Counted from the stretch's first letter, positions 16,138 to 24,773 are shown. The stretch is 32,149 nt of DNA from Tissierellaceae bacterium (GCA_018434075.1 JAHDQA010000050.1:1-32149), one strand, 5' to 3'. Numbers and translations: made by a program. Notes: a model not told the origin generated them from the letters alone.

Positions 16138-17347
16138 GGATATTCCCCCTTGCAATAACTGATTTTACCTCTGTGTTCAACTCTCCGTCCTTTAAATTGA
16201 CCTTTAAATTCATGTCATTAACGACAGAGCCCACACTGGTAATGATTGTCCCACTCTCATCTGTAATTAATGCATAACCCCGTTCTAAAACATATTCAGG
16301 ATCATGTGAATATAGTTTAATTTTTAGTCTTTCCAAGTTTGTATTCTCATCGTTAATTCTCTTATTTACATTAAAAACAACTCTCTGCACTGTGTTGTCT
16401 AACTCTACTTTTTTGTCATCCAAAATAAACTGAGGATTATAGAATTTTAAAGTCTTTTCAGTCCTCTGCAAGTTGCTTTTGTACAGGAATAAGATGTTGG
16501 AAACTGTTTTTATTAAATGATTTCTTAATTCTTCCATATCATTCAAAACTGTATTCATGTCTTTTACCGCTAATTCAGCAGCCTCTGATGGTGTCGCCGC
16601 TCTTAAGTCAGCTACAAAGTCTGCAATAGTAAAATCAGTTTCATGTCCTACTGCTGATATAATGGGTTTATGTACATTGTAAATGGTTCGCGCTAATCTC
16701 TCATTGTTAAATATGAATAATTCATCAATGGATCCGCCACCTCTAGCCAAAATAATAGTATCAATGTCATCTATCGAGTCTAGATATAAAAGTCCTTCAA
16801 TAATTTGATCAATGGCTTTCTCTCCTTGAACTTGGGATGGATAGATAACTATATTAACTGGAGGAAATCTTCTTTTTATAATCCTTAAAATATCTTTAAT
16901 TACCGCACCTGTAAGTGAAGTAATTATGCCTATTTTCTTTGGATACTCAGGAATTGGCACTTTATGGCTTGGATCAAATAATCCTTCTTTCTGCAATTTA
17001 AGTTTTAGTTCCTCAAACGCTGTGTAAAGTTCACCTATCCCATCTCTTTGAATTTTTTTAATGTATAGCTGATAAATCCCATCTTTCTCATAAATAGAAA
17101 TGTTTCCTGATGCAATAACCTTCAATCCTTCTTTCAATTCTACATCAGTTGCCTGAACATAAGACTTAAACATTACACATTTTATTTTGGAATTCTCATC
17201 CTTCAGATTGAAATAAACATGTCCACTAGCATAATGTTTAGACAGGTTTGAAATTTCTCCAACAATGCTTACTTCAGGAAGCAATATGTCTTGAGAAAAT
17301 ATTTTTTTTATATAATTGTTTATTTCACTTACCCTTAAGGGTTTCAT
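16130..17347 (-). CDS. xseA: Exodeoxyribonuclease VII large subunit
   Basis: A 405-residue catalytic subunit of exonuclease VII, which degrades single-stranded DNA from both ends to oligonucleotides. The N-terminal OB-fold (about residues 8-100, VGEISNLSKHYASGHVYFNLKD) is followed by the nuclease domain with ARGGGSIDELFIFNNE and SAVGHETDFTIADFVADLRA, then a coiled-coil C-terminus. ATG 17347 has GGGAGG 6 nt away; the upstream in-frame TTG at 17365 lies inside the previous gene. It sits in the usual nusB-xseA-xseB-ispA series. Confidence 0.95.
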   Translation of the reverse strand: MKPLRVSEINNYIKKIFSQDILLPEVSIVGEISNLSKHYASGHVYFNLKDENSKIKCVMFKSYVQATDVELKEGLKVIASGNISIYEKDGIYQLYIKKIQRDGIGELYTAFEELKLKLQKEGLFDPSHKVPIPEYPKKIGIITSLTGAVIKDILRIIKRRFPPVNIVIYPSQVQGEKAIDQIIEGLLYLDSIDDIDTIILARGGGSIDELFIFNNERLARTIYNVHKPIISAVGHETDFTIADFVADLRAATPSEAAELAVKDMNTVLNDMEELRNHLIKTVSNILFLYKSNLQRTEKTLKFYNPQFILDDKKVELDNTVQRVVFNVNKRINDENTNLERLKIKLYSHDPEYVLERGYALITDESGTIITSVGSVVNDMNLKVNLKDGELNTEVKSVIARGNIRE

Positions 17348-17348
17348 C

Positions 17349-18290
17349 TTAATCCTCCCAGCCAAGTTTATATTTGCCTAGATATGCAATACCCACTGCA
17401 TTGTCAGAAGAGAGATTTCCTTGAGGAAAATATATTCTCACATCATAAAAGCTTTTAGTTAGATAATCTCTTATAATATTATTCGATATTACTCCACCGA
17501 CGACCAAAATACTTGATATGTGATGTATATTGAGAGCTTCTCGAATTAGTGTTTCTATAAAGATTGCAATATTAAAGAATAACGTGTAAAAAATATCCTC
17601 AATATTATATTTACTGCTGTCAATTAAATTTTTATAAAAATTCTCTAAACCAGATAAATTTACCCATGTTGATTTCTGAGGTTTAGGTAAATCAACATTT
17701 AAAAATGTACCTTTATTTGAAATTTCTTCCATCTCTCTACCACATGGAAAACTGATGCCTGCATAAACCCCTATTCGATCTACTAATTGCCCAATACTAA
17801 TGTCTTTTGTGCCTCCTAAAATAGTTGTATAAAAATTGTCAGCATTATTTACAAGAACGATTTCAGTTGTTCCACCCGATAAATGCAAAGCTATAAATAT
17901 GTCTTCATCTACATCATTAGTATACACCAAAGAAGCAATGTGTCCTTCTTGATGACTAAATAATTTTATAGGTGCTTGATTTAGATGTGATATTACTTTA
18001 GCAAAACTTACGCCAACTTTAAAAACAGGCATATATGAACTAGATAGCTGCCTAGGCTTTGAACTTACTGCTATAGTGTTTATCTCATTAAAATCAATAT
18101 CTATTCCTTCTATCAACATAGGTATATTTGTTAGATGTTGAAAAACAGCTTCTTGTTGTCTTAAGCCTTTGTTACCTTTTGGAACATCTAAAATAACTCT
18201 TCTGTCCTCTAATATTGTTCCATCACCATTTATAACCGCTATAGATGATGTATAATTGCTAGTATCTATTCCTAAATATAAGTTACTCAA
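17349..18290 (-). CDS. M22/Kae1-like TsaD paralog of unknown function
   Basis: A 313-residue ASKHA-fold protein related to TsaD/Gcp. It shows GIDTSNYTSS (7-16), the metal motif HQEGH (113-117), HLSGGTTEIVLV (136-147), VVGGVISNN (263-271) and DNAVGIAYLG (296-305). It is a paralog found between nusB and xseA in many Clostridia, distinct from true TsaD (about 340 residues), which makes t6A with TsaBE. Its substrate is unknown. The only sensible start is TTG 18290, which overlaps the nusB end by 8 nt and lacks a clear ribosome site, suggesting translational coupling to nusB. Older names such as O-sialoglycoprotein endopeptidase should not be taken literally. Confidence 0.85.
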   Translation of the reverse strand: MSNLYLGIDTSNYTSSIAVINGDGTILEDRRVILDVPKGNKGLRQQEAVFQHLTNIPMLIEGIDIDFNEINTIAVSSKPRQLSSSYMPVFKVGVSFAKVISHLNQAPIKLFSHQEGHIASLVYTNDVDEDIFIALHLSGGTTEIVLVNNADNFYTTILGGTKDISIGQLVDRIGVYAGISFPCGREMEEISNKGTFLNVDLPKPQKSTWVNLSGLENFYKNLIDSSKYNIEDIFYTLFFNIAIFIETLIREALNIHHISSILVVGGVISNNIIRDYLTKSFYDVRIYFPQGNLSSDNAVGIAYLGKYKLGWED

Positions 18291-18693
18291 TTATATCATT
18301 AGCTCTTACAAAGCTACCTAAGACACCATTTATATATTTAAAAGCATCAGGAGTACTATACTTCTTAGCTATCTCTATAGCTTCATTTATTGATACTTCA
18401 ACAGGGATATCTTCTCGATATAAAATTTCATAAAAAGCAATTCTCAATATAGATAAATCAACTTTAGGCAGCCTTTCCAAAGTCCAGCCTTCAGTGTATT
18501 TTTCAATTAATTCATTGATATTCTCTAGATTATCAATTACTCCATAAGCAGATTCTTCCAAGTATTCAATTTCGCAATCACTCAGTTCAAAATTTTCTAA
18601 AAAAGTTGTTACTTCTTCTTTAGAAAAATTTTTATTTAAATCCATTTGGTAAATTAATTGCATTAATGCTTCACGAGTTTGTTTTCTTCCCAT
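18283..18693 (-). CDS. nusB: Transcription antitermination factor NusB
   Basis: A 136-residue all-helical protein that, with NusE (S10), binds boxA of rRNA leader transcripts. It shows the family start GRKQTREALMQLIYQM and the C-terminal region PVEVSINEAIEIAKKYS followed by FKYINGVLG. ATG 18693 follows AGAAGGG; the TTG at 18717 is rejected. It comes just after the asp23-type gene, in the usual Clostridia order. Confidence 0.94.
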   Translation of the reverse strand: MGRKQTREALMQLIYQMDLNKNFSKEEVTTFLENFELSDCEIEYLEESAYGVIDNLENINELIEKYTEGWTLERLPKVDLSILRIAFYEILYREDIPVEVSINEAIEIAKKYSTPDAFKYINGVLGSFVRANDIIE

Positions 18694-18703
18694 ATTATCC
18701 CTT

Positions 18704-19090
18704 CTAATCGTTATCAATAGTTTTATTAATTTCTTCTTCTGCTGTAATCAAATTCTCTATGTGCACATTAATTTCTTTGACATTTAAATCCGTCATTAAC
18801 TCTATGGATTCTTTAACTTTTTTTTGTACATCATATCCAACTTCATTTACTTTGTATCCATATTTTAATGATATAAATAAATCAATGTATACATCTCTGT
18901 CTCTAATTTCTACTTTTATACCTTTAGAAATGTTTTTCCTGTTGATAATATCTGTTAGTCCAGCATTAGCATTTGATAGTTCCACCCCTTCAATCGAAGA
19001 AATCGCCTTAGAAGCTATTGATGATAGAACATCCTTTGAAATTTTTATATTTGTATTGTTTGCATCTTCAATATATTCGTTTTTAGACAC
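18704..19090 (-). CDS. Asp23/Gls24 family envelope stress protein
   Basis: A 128-residue Asp23 (DUF322) protein. The core IKISKDVLSSIASKAISSIEGVE leads to a VYIDLFISLKYGYKVNEVGYDVQKKV segment, both typical. Family members associate with the membrane periphery and respond to envelope stress, and the precise role is not settled. GTG 19090 has GGAG 8 nt upstream, and a consensus-like promoter lies just above. It is the first gene of the asp23-nusB-M22-xseAB-ispA unit. In spore formers the spoIIIA operon ends immediately before this gene; here it is absent. Confidence 0.9.
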   Translation of the reverse strand: MSKNEYIEDANNTNIKISKDVLSSIASKAISSIEGVELSNANAGLTDIINRKNISKGIKVEIRDRDVYIDLFISLKYGYKVNEVGYDVQKKVKESIELMTDLNVKEINVHIENLITAEEEINKTIDND

Positions 19091-19111
19091 TTAAATCACT
19101 CCTTTGAAACA

Positions 19112-19140
19112 ATTATACCAAAGCAAATTTGTGTTTACAA
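19112..19140 (-). promoter_or_regulatory. Promoter of the asp23-nusB-xseAB-ispA operon
   Basis: On the minus strand, TTGTAA (19140-19135) and a perfect TATAAT (19117-19112) are spaced 17 nt apart, between the terminator at 19151-19187 and the asp23 start. About 20 nt separate the -10 box from the start codon. Confidence 0.75.
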
Positions 19141-19150
19141 TCAGTATGAA

Positions 19151-19187
19151 TTAAAGAAGCCTAAAGCTAAGCTTTAGGCTTCTTTAA
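19151..19187 (-). terminator. Terminator after the CD1247-type gene
   Basis: A perfect 17-bp inverted repeat (arms 19151-19167 and 19171-19187) around a 3-nt loop, 5 nt downstream of the stop codon. The T-run is short and partly within the arm, so efficiency may be moderate. It separates the efp unit from the asp23 operon. Confidence 0.8.
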
Positions 19188-19192
19188 TAGTC

Positions 19193-19561
19193 TTATTTAT
19201 CTTCTTCTTCCTCATCTTCCATGTACTCTTCTAAGCCATAATTGTCTTTACAGTCACAGCTTCCATCTCTGCAGCATTGATCATCATCATATTCATCAAA
19301 GTCAAAACCATCGTCGTCAAATTCATAGTCACTTTCATCACCGTATATGTCTTCTTCTACATCAGCCAAATCTTCGTCTATAAAGTTAACATATTCTTCT
19401 AGGTCCATATGATCTTCGATCAAGTCTCCTATAACATCAGAAAAATCTTCCAATGTCTCAACAATGCTCAATAATAGCTTCCCTTCCTTTGAATTCTCGT
19501 CAATTCCTAATCCGTCTGCAAGGCCTTTCAAATAAGCTACTTTTTGTACTAAATAATCCAT
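19193..19561 (-). CDS. CD1247-type small acidic protein next to efp
   Basis: A 122-residue cytoplasmic protein. Residues about 1-60 (VQKVAYLKGLADGLGIDENS and what follows) match the CD1247 N-terminal domain found beside efp and spoIIIA in Clostridia. The remainder is strikingly acidic, nearly all D and E, broken by a cysteine cluster CCRDGSCDC (about 95-103) in place of the zinc-ribbon seen in relatives. Function is unknown. It lies 11 nt after efp and ends at a terminator. Confidence 0.75.
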   Translation of the reverse strand: MDYLVQKVAYLKGLADGLGIDENSKEGKLLLSIVETLEDFSDVIGDLIEDHMDLEEYVNFIDEDLADVEEDIYGDESDYEFDDDGFDFDEYDDDQCCRDGSCDCKDNYGLEEYMEDEEEEDK

Positions 19562-19572
19562 ATAAACCCCTC

Positions 19573-20130
19573 CTATACTCTTGATAAGTACTCACCAGTT
19601 CTTGTGTCAATCTTTATGATGTCTCCAACATTGACAAATAATGGCACACTTATAGTCATTCCTGTTTCCACAACTGCATTTTTCGTTGCTCCTTGTGCTG
19701 TGTCTCCTTTAACTCCCGGCTCAGTATCAATTACTTTGAGTTCGACGAAGTTTGGAGGCAATACTTCAAAAGCTTTCCCTTGATAAAATCTTATTATCGC
19801 TGTATCATTTTCCCTTAAATACTTTATTGCATCTTCAACAGCTGTGTAATCTAAAGGTAATTGCTCATAAGTATCATTATCCATAAAATAATATAATTCT
19901 CCATCTGTGTACAAATACTGCATTTCTTTTGTTTCAATTACTGCTTTTTCAAATCTTTCTGTTGGATTAAATGTAACTTCTTTTAGCCCTCCAGAAATTA
20001 CATTTCTTATCTTTGTTCTGACAAAAGCTGCTCCTTTTCCTGGCTTAACATGTTGAAAATCAACAACTTGGTAAACATCTCCATCCCAGACAAAAGTAAC
20101 TCCTTTCCTAAATTCACCTGCTTGTATCAA
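19573..20130 (-). CDS. efp: Translation elongation factor P
   Basis: A 185-residue EF-P that rescues ribosomes stalled at polyproline. The N-terminal KOW-like domain carries K32 in the tip loop KPGKGAAF, the lysine that is modified in Firmicutes such as Bacillus; two OB domains follow, ending [10 protein letters not shown]. The start is TTG 20130, 6 nt after a perfect AGGAGGG. This gives the standard family length and puts K32 at its usual number, whereas the TTG at 20151 has no site. It has its own promoter overlapping the end of aroK. It makes a two-gene unit with the CD1247-type gene. Confidence 0.96.
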   Translation of the reverse strand: MIQAGEFRKGVTFVWDGDVYQVVDFQHVKPGKGAAFVRTKIRNVISGGLKEVTFNPTERFEKAVIETKEMQYLYTDGELYYFMDNDTYEQLPLDYTAVEDAIKYLRENDTAIIRFYQGKAFEVLPPNFVELKVIDTEPGVKGDTAQGATKNAVVETGMTISVPLFVNVGDIIKIDTRTGEYLSRV

Positions 20131-20173
20131 AATATTCCCTCCTAATCTCAATTCATTAATGATTTCCTAAAAT

Positions 20174-20202
20174 ATTATATCAGTAAGTCATATGTCTAAC
20201 AA
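20174..20202 (-). promoter_or_regulatory. Promoter of efp
   Basis: On the minus strand, TTGTTA (20202-20197) and TATAAT (20179-20174) are 17 nt apart. The -35 box lies inside the last codons of aroK, so efp is uncoupled from the pilus-aroK operon. Confidence 0.7.
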
Positions 20203-20718
20203 GTTAAATGTTTTGTAATTATCAATAATCTCATTTAAAATAATCTCATCATTCTTCCCTGTGAGGTCTATCTTGAAATGGCAAGCCCTTAAATATAGTT
20301 TTTCTCTAAAAATAAACATATCTCTTAACTGTGCGTATAAATCTTCGTTAGCGTTTAATAGAGGTCTTTTAACATGGCTATTTTTTAAATTGTTTTGAAT
20401 GTTTGCCAAGGTGTCATTTAGAAAAAAAACAACTGCATGAGATTTAATCAGAGCAATATTCTCCTCATCTAATATGATACCCCCTCCTGTTGATATAACA
20501 CAATTTTTTTTAGTCACTATCTCTTTTAGAACATATTTCTCTTCACTCCGAAAATAGCTCTCACCATGTATCACAAATATATCTTCAATGCTCATTTTGT
20601 TTCTCTTGACTATTAATTCATCAGTATCAAAAAAGTCAAAGATTAACTTTCTTGCAAGTTTTCTTCCCTTTACTGATTTCCCAACTCCACTCATACCTAT
20701 TAATACAATTGCTTTCAT
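20188..20718 (-). CDS. aroK: Shikimate kinase
   Basis: A 176-residue kinase for the fifth step of the shikimate pathway (shikimate to shikimate-3-phosphate with ATP). The P-loop is GMSGVGKS (residues 8-15), the shikimate-binding DTDE is at 31-34, and ESYFRSEE and STGGGIIL follow. ATG 20718 has GGAG 5 nt upstream, 12 nt after the last pilus gene. It ends the pilus operon. The linkage of pil genes to aroK also occurs in Proteobacteria (pilMNOPQ-aroK-aroB). Confidence 0.92.
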   Translation of the reverse strand: MKAIVLIGMSGVGKSVKGRKLARKLIFDFFDTDELIVKRNKMSIEDIFVIHGESYFRSEEKYVLKEIVTKKNCVISTGGGIILDEENIALIKSHAVVFFLNDTLANIQNNLKNSHVKRPLLNANEDLYAQLRDMFIFREKLYLRACHFKIDLTGKNDEIILNEIIDNYKTFNLLDI

Positions 20719-20729
20719 ATTTACTCCAA

Positions 20730-21725
20730 TCAATATATAATTTTACTATTTCTTAATTCACCTTTTATATAATTCGGCAAATATATTCCATATTTATTCA
20801 TTATTTCAGGGGAATACTTTACTTTTAAAGCTTCAGGGAGAGTAAAACTATTGCTTGATATGAGTTTCCCAGTTATTAAAGCACTTTTCCCATCTTCAAT
20901 ATACATTTCTCCCCCATTAACTATGATGATGCCATTGAATTTGAAATTATCAACTATGTAAATATCACCCTCTACATAAATAATTCCCTTAAAATAATCA
21001 TTTTCATTATTCGAATCAATTATCAACTTGACTTTATCATAACTAGCTTTATTTTCTATGTAAATAAATGCTTCATTTGGCAACTTATAGTCGTTATCAA
21101 TAGCTTCTTTCCTATAAACTTTGTACTCACTAGTACTGATTCTCTTTAATGTGATCTCTTCGCTATGATATAACGTCATTGAATGCATTCCACTCTTCAA
21201 TGGTGGAATTTCATAACTATCAGCTAAAACTGACCAGAAATCAAGTAGATCTTTCTCTAAATCGGGTCTAGTTATAAAACTGTTATCATTAACATAAAAT
21301 AAATTATTAAACGTAAAAAATTCGTTTACAAAGTCTATATTTGCTTTTAGTAAAGCATTGTAGTTTTTATTGGGAGACTTTATTGAAACATTGACATATG
21401 GGTGATTGTCTTTTATATTATAATCCAAATCAGCCACTACATTTTCCTCTAAATCCCCATGATTTATATTTATACTATCATGTTGATTCATCAACGGTGA
21501 ACTACAATACTTTATTATGGATTTATTTACTTCACTATCAGCCTTTTTAAAGTCGTTTATTAAACAATTTAGCGAAGTCTCCAAATCATAATTGTTCTGC
21601 AATTTATCTCTGAGATTGTTTTGAAGATAACTCTCCATTACAGTGATATGCGATACATATAAGCAAATCATAAAAACGATCAGCATCGTAATGAGTGCAA
21701 AAACAGTAATCGAGCCCTTTCTCAT
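20730..21725 (-). CDS. PilX/PilK-like type IV pilus-associated protein
   Basis: A 331-residue protein with a single N-terminal hydrophobic helix (about residues 7-28) after RKGS, and no glutamate at the +5 place of a normal prepilin. It therefore resembles PilX or the large minor pilin PilK of Clostridioides, which also depart from the rule. The extracellular part is long; a glycine-rich beta repeat (about 245-290, FKGIIYVEGDIYIVDNF) looks like a stacked beta-strand segment. ATG 21725 follows GAGG, and it comes just after the PilW-like gene. It probably caps or initiates the pilus as part of the minor pilin set. The class is inferred from position and topology. Confidence 0.65.
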   Translation of the reverse strand: MRKGSITVFALITMLIVFMICLYVSHITVMESYLQNNLRDKLQNNYDLETSLNCLINDFKKADSEVNKSIIKYCSSPLMNQHDSININHGDLEENVVADLDYNIKDNHPYVNVSIKSPNKNYNALLKANIDFVNEFFTFNNLFYVNDNSFITRPDLEKDLLDFWSVLADSYEIPPLKSGMHSMTLYHSEEITLKRISTSEYKVYRKEAIDNDYKLPNEAFIYIENKASYDKVKLIIDSNNENDYFKGIIYVEGDIYIVDNFKFNGIIIVNGGEMYIEDGKSALITGKLISSNSFTLPEALKVKYSPEIMNKYGIYLPNYIKGELRNSKIIY

Positions 21726-21733
21726 TATTTACC

Positions 21734-22279
21734 TCATCTGTATATTTTATTCTCTACATTTATTCCACTGCTTATTTTGTAAGTAACTACTTCTCCAAAA
21801 GTAAGATCAAAGTATATCATATTCTCATTGATATCTAAACCTGAATTGCCAATATCGCTTACACCTGCATCCAATTTGTTGTAGCCATTGAATTTTGAGA
21901 TATCAGGCAATATAGTTAAATCTGTTTGATAACTCAGTCTCACAATATCTTTTCCAGTGTAATAATATGTCACATAATTGTGCGTTTTATCATCAATATT
22001 TAATATTACATACTTCAGATTAAATGGATATGTACTATCTAAGTTCTTTATCATATAAGACGGTAAGATGTAATCTCCATTTCTTATCTCATCTGATAAA
22101 TACTCTATCACATATGTACCACTTACTAAGTAATCATCTTTTTCATTCTGAAAACTCATTGTTTTAGTAGAAACAAATATAATATTGTAAATTCCTATTA
22201 CAAGTATAGACACTACAGCTATGGAAATAATTAACTCTATTAGAGTAAAACCATCATTTGATAAATCTCGAGCATTCAA
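21734..22279 (-). CDS. Prepilin-type minor pilin (PilW-like)
   Basis: A 181-residue prepilin with a class III signal: the short leader ends at NDG, cleavage is predicted before FTLIELIISIAVVSILVIG, and E5 is present. The mature hydrophobic helix is followed by a beta-rich globular region. The start is TTG 22279 with GGAGG 6 nt away; the nearby ATG at 22275 is out of frame. It overlaps the previous prepilin by 26 nt. As the third of three consecutive small prepilins followed by a PilX/PilK-like protein, it belongs to the minor pilin initiation complex. Confidence 0.82.
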   Translation of the reverse strand: MNARDLSNDGFTLIELIISIAVVSILVIGIYNIIFVSTKTMSFQNEKDDYLVSGTYVIEYLSDEIRNGDYILPSYMIKNLDSTYPFNLKYVILNIDDKTHNYVTYYYTGKDIVRLSYQTDLTILPDISKFNGYNKLDAGVSDIGNSGLDINENMIYFDLTFGEVVTYKISSGINVENKIYR

Positions 22280-22631
22280 ATGAAACCTCCATTTCTGGCC
22301 TCAAAGCACTTATTAATGTGCAAGTGTAATAAATCAATTCGCCCTCAATTTTATTTAATTTAATCTCACAAATATACTTGTTTTCAATCTTATCGCTTGT
22401 GTAAATGTAAGATCCATTAGTCAATAATTCAGTAAATAAAGCTTCATTCTTTTGAGTATTTGATTTCAATTCTTCAACTATCTCTTGACATGTATATGTC
22501 ATGCTTAATTTTAATTCCGTTTTTTCGGTATTCGCAAACGAACTCTTTAATAAATTGTAGCTAGTAACACTTACTAGGCCAAAAATAGCTAAACCTACAA
22601 TTATTTCTACAAGCATAAACCCTCTCTTCAT
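22254..22631 (-). CDS. Prepilin-type minor pilin (PilV-like)
   Basis: A 125-residue prepilin. The leader is only MKRG, then FMLVEIIVGLAIFGLVSV with the +5 glutamate. ATG 22631 has AGGTGA 7 nt upstream; the frame extends to 22649 but without a start signal. The globular part contains two cysteines (SMTYTCQEIVEEL and YICEIKLN) and later CTL and FEC that could form disulfides. Its place after the FimT/GspH-like gene and the short size suggest a PilV or GspI type subunit. Confidence 0.8.
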   Translation of the reverse strand: MKRGFMLVEIIVGLAIFGLVSVTSYNLLKSSFANTEKTELKLSMTYTCQEIVEELKSNTQKNEALFTELLTNGSYIYTSDKIENKYICEIKLNKIEGELIYYTCTLISALRPEMEVSFECSRFIK

Positions 22632-22638
22632 TTTGATT

Positions 22639-23097
22639 TCACCTGACATTGTGAATGTTTATTCTCCCTGTGGCAACTTCTATAGTTACATTGTATATTC
22701 CATAATTTTTTGTTGAAAAATTGATAGTTCCAGCAGTAGACGGCGCACCAGTAGTTTTAAAAATTATACTGCTCCCACCCGATGTTTGTTTGCTGCTAGA
22801 TATAGTTATATAATTTAATTTTACTCCATTCTTGAAATTATATTCTTTGATGATTTTATTATTTTGAATTACCTTGTATTTGTTGTTGGTAACATCGATT
22901 GAAAATTCAACTGGTGTATTTTCTACCAACGCCTTGGCACGTGAATATTTTAAATCTTTCTCAAAATTTTTTATTTCATTATACTCTCTATAACTTATAA
23001 GTAAAGAAATATTGGGAATACTTATTATCAGCAATATAGAAAGCAGGGCTAACACTACAATTAGCTCGATAAGTGTATAGCCCTTTTTCTTAGTCAT
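22639..23097 (-). CDS. Prepilin-type pseudopilin (FimT/GspH-like)
   Basis: A 152-residue prepilin with leader MTKKKG, cleavage before YTLIELIVVLALLSILLIIS, and a GspH/FimT-like globular domain (residues about 40-150, ending ATGRINIHNV). ATG 23097 shares a base with the TGA stop of the SLH gene and follows GGAGG, so the two are coupled. It begins the minor pilin cluster. Confidence 0.82.
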   Translation of the reverse strand: MTKKKGYTLIELIVVLALLSILLIISIPNISLLISYREYNEIKNFEKDLKYSRAKALVENTPVEFSIDVTNNKYKVIQNNKIIKEYNFKNGVKLNYITISSSKQTSGGSSIIFKTTGAPSTAGTINFSTKNYGIYNVTIEVATGRINIHNVR

Positions 23098-24773
23098 CAG
23101 TACCTCCACTCGTTTAAATTATATAACATGTACGAAGCTTCTGCTCTTGTAATTTTATTGTCCATGCTATCAAAACTTTTAGATCTAACTGTCTTATCGT
23201 ACATGATCTGAGTAGCTATATCCGACCATTTGAATTTAGGATTTTTTGTAACCCTTTGAATGATCAGTTCCACTTCTTTGTATGAAATATTGTTATTTGG
23301 TTTAAAAGTTCTATCGGGATATCCCTTTATATATCCCATTGAAAGTGAATAGCTAATAATTCTGTCATAGTTTTCAAATGTCTTGTAGTCTTTGAAATAA
23401 GTGGCATTTGCGACATAACTCGGAAGAGTCCAATCTTCGATTCGACTAAGTAAAATCAAGAATTCTGCCCTTGTAATTTTATTTTCCGGTTTAAATGTCG
23501 AATCTGGATACCCCAATATTATGTTTCTGCGAACCATCGTGTTTATTTCATCTTTAGCCCAATGGCTTCTGGTATCTATTAATGTTCTTACATTGTTGTC
23601 AATGAAGGCTGCATATATACTTTCTTTATTTGCTATTGTGCTTGGCATTACCGATGCTTTTATTTTCCCATCTGTTACTAAAGTAGGCAGATAATACCAT
23701 TTCTCGTTGACTAGTTTATAAATTCCTACTTTATCTGGTTTCCCATAATAAGGAAACTCGATGTCTATTAGTCCTTCATTGTCTAATGATATAGAAGGGT
23801 TATCCAACTTGACTCTGAATATATCAGATACTAGAGTTAAACCATTTGTGTTGAAATACTCGCTGTATTGATCTTCCAAGCTGACATATACATCTTTGTA
23901 AAATACTCCGCCAGGTATAGTTACACTCAATCCATTTTTATGGCTAATATTATCGCCTGAGATGCCGATAATCTTAGAAACAGTTCTGTTTTGAGCTTCG
24001 CTTGCGGCTAGTGATCTATAGGTTTGATTATATGATACTTCGTAATTGGCAATAAAGCCTTGTATAAAAGCATCTTTGTATTCATTGGTATCTTTAGTTA
24101 AATTAAACATAGTTACAATTTCTTCATCTGTAGGTAAATCTCTCTTGTAATTTATATTGTATTTCATCATGAAGTCCCGTTCTGCAAGTGTTTTTCCCAT
24201 GATATTACCAGCATTATTCCCGTCGCTTAATCCTTGTGACATGCTTGTTCTAACTGGTTCTATAAGTGCCTTTTCGTAAGCCTCATTGTATCCCTTTTCA
24301 AAAGCAACTTTAAATGTCTCTAAAAATTTAATTCTGTACTCAGCATTCATCACTGTTAAATTGTATTTTGTTACTATCTCTGAATCAGAAGGCAATCTAT
24401 ATTTCCAATTGCTACTAACCCCAATTTTATAATCTCTAGCACCAAAGCGAGTTCCTTCTGCATTCCCTAATGCCTCTGCATAGTTTACTGAAGGAGATAC
24501 ACCATTCAATGCATCATTATAGCCAGCTTTAAACCCTTCACTATAATCTTTCCAACCATTAGTTGCATCCTTAGGTACATATCCATCATAACCATTTAAT
24601 GCATGAATAGTGAGTGCATTCTCAGCATTAAGAGCTGTTCCGTATGTTGCGAAATATTCTCTACCAACCGAGTATCCTGCATCATAGTCAGGACTGTATG
24701 CACCATAAGCTACTCCCGAAAAAGTCAGGAGGAGTATAATAACTGATAAAAAAACTAATTTATTCCTTTTCAT
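23097..24773 (-). CDS. SLH-domain exported protein with internal repeat, within the pilus operon
   Basis: A 558-residue secreted wall protein. A signal peptide (residues 1-24, cut near AYG-AYS) leads into a region of YxxGY-type motifs and two copies of a roughly 75-residue repeat (about 98-169 and 178-255) sharing LPSDSEIVTKYNLT and LPTDEEIVTMFNLT. A beta-sandwich region, perhaps ZU5-like, follows (280-392, GLSVTIPGGVFYKD). Three SLH domains at about 398-441, 458-505 and 516-555 (the last degenerate) bind secondary wall polymer. ATG 24773 follows GGAGG. It lies between pilO and the minor pilins, so it probably anchors or guides the pilus through the S-layer and wall. Its family name is unknown to me. 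Confidence 0.8.
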   Translation of the reverse strand: MKRNKLVFLSVIILLLTFSGVAYGAYSPDYDAGYSVGREYFATYGTALNAENALTIHALNGYDGYVPKDATNGWKDYSEGFKAGYNDALNGVSPSVNYAEALGNAEGTRFGARDYKIGVSSNWKYRLPSDSEIVTKYNLTVMNAEYRIKFLETFKVAFEKGYNEAYEKALIEPVRTSMSQGLSDGNNAGNIMGKTLAERDFMMKYNINYKRDLPTDEEIVTMFNLTKDTNEYKDAFIQGFIANYEVSYNQTYRSLAASEAQNRTVSKIIGISGDNISHKNGLSVTIPGGVFYKDVYVSLEDQYSEYFNTNGLTLVSDIFRVKLDNPSISLDNEGLIDIEFPYYGKPDKVGIYKLVNEKWYYLPTLVTDGKIKASVMPSTIANKESIYAAFIDNNVRTLIDTRSHWAKDEINTMVRRNIILGYPDSTFKPENKITRAEFLILLSRIEDWTLPSYVANATYFKDYKTFENYDRIISYSLSMGYIKGYPDRTFKPNNNISYKEVELIIQRVTKNPKFKWSDIATQIMYDKTVRSKSFDSMDNKITRAEASYMLYNLNEWRY

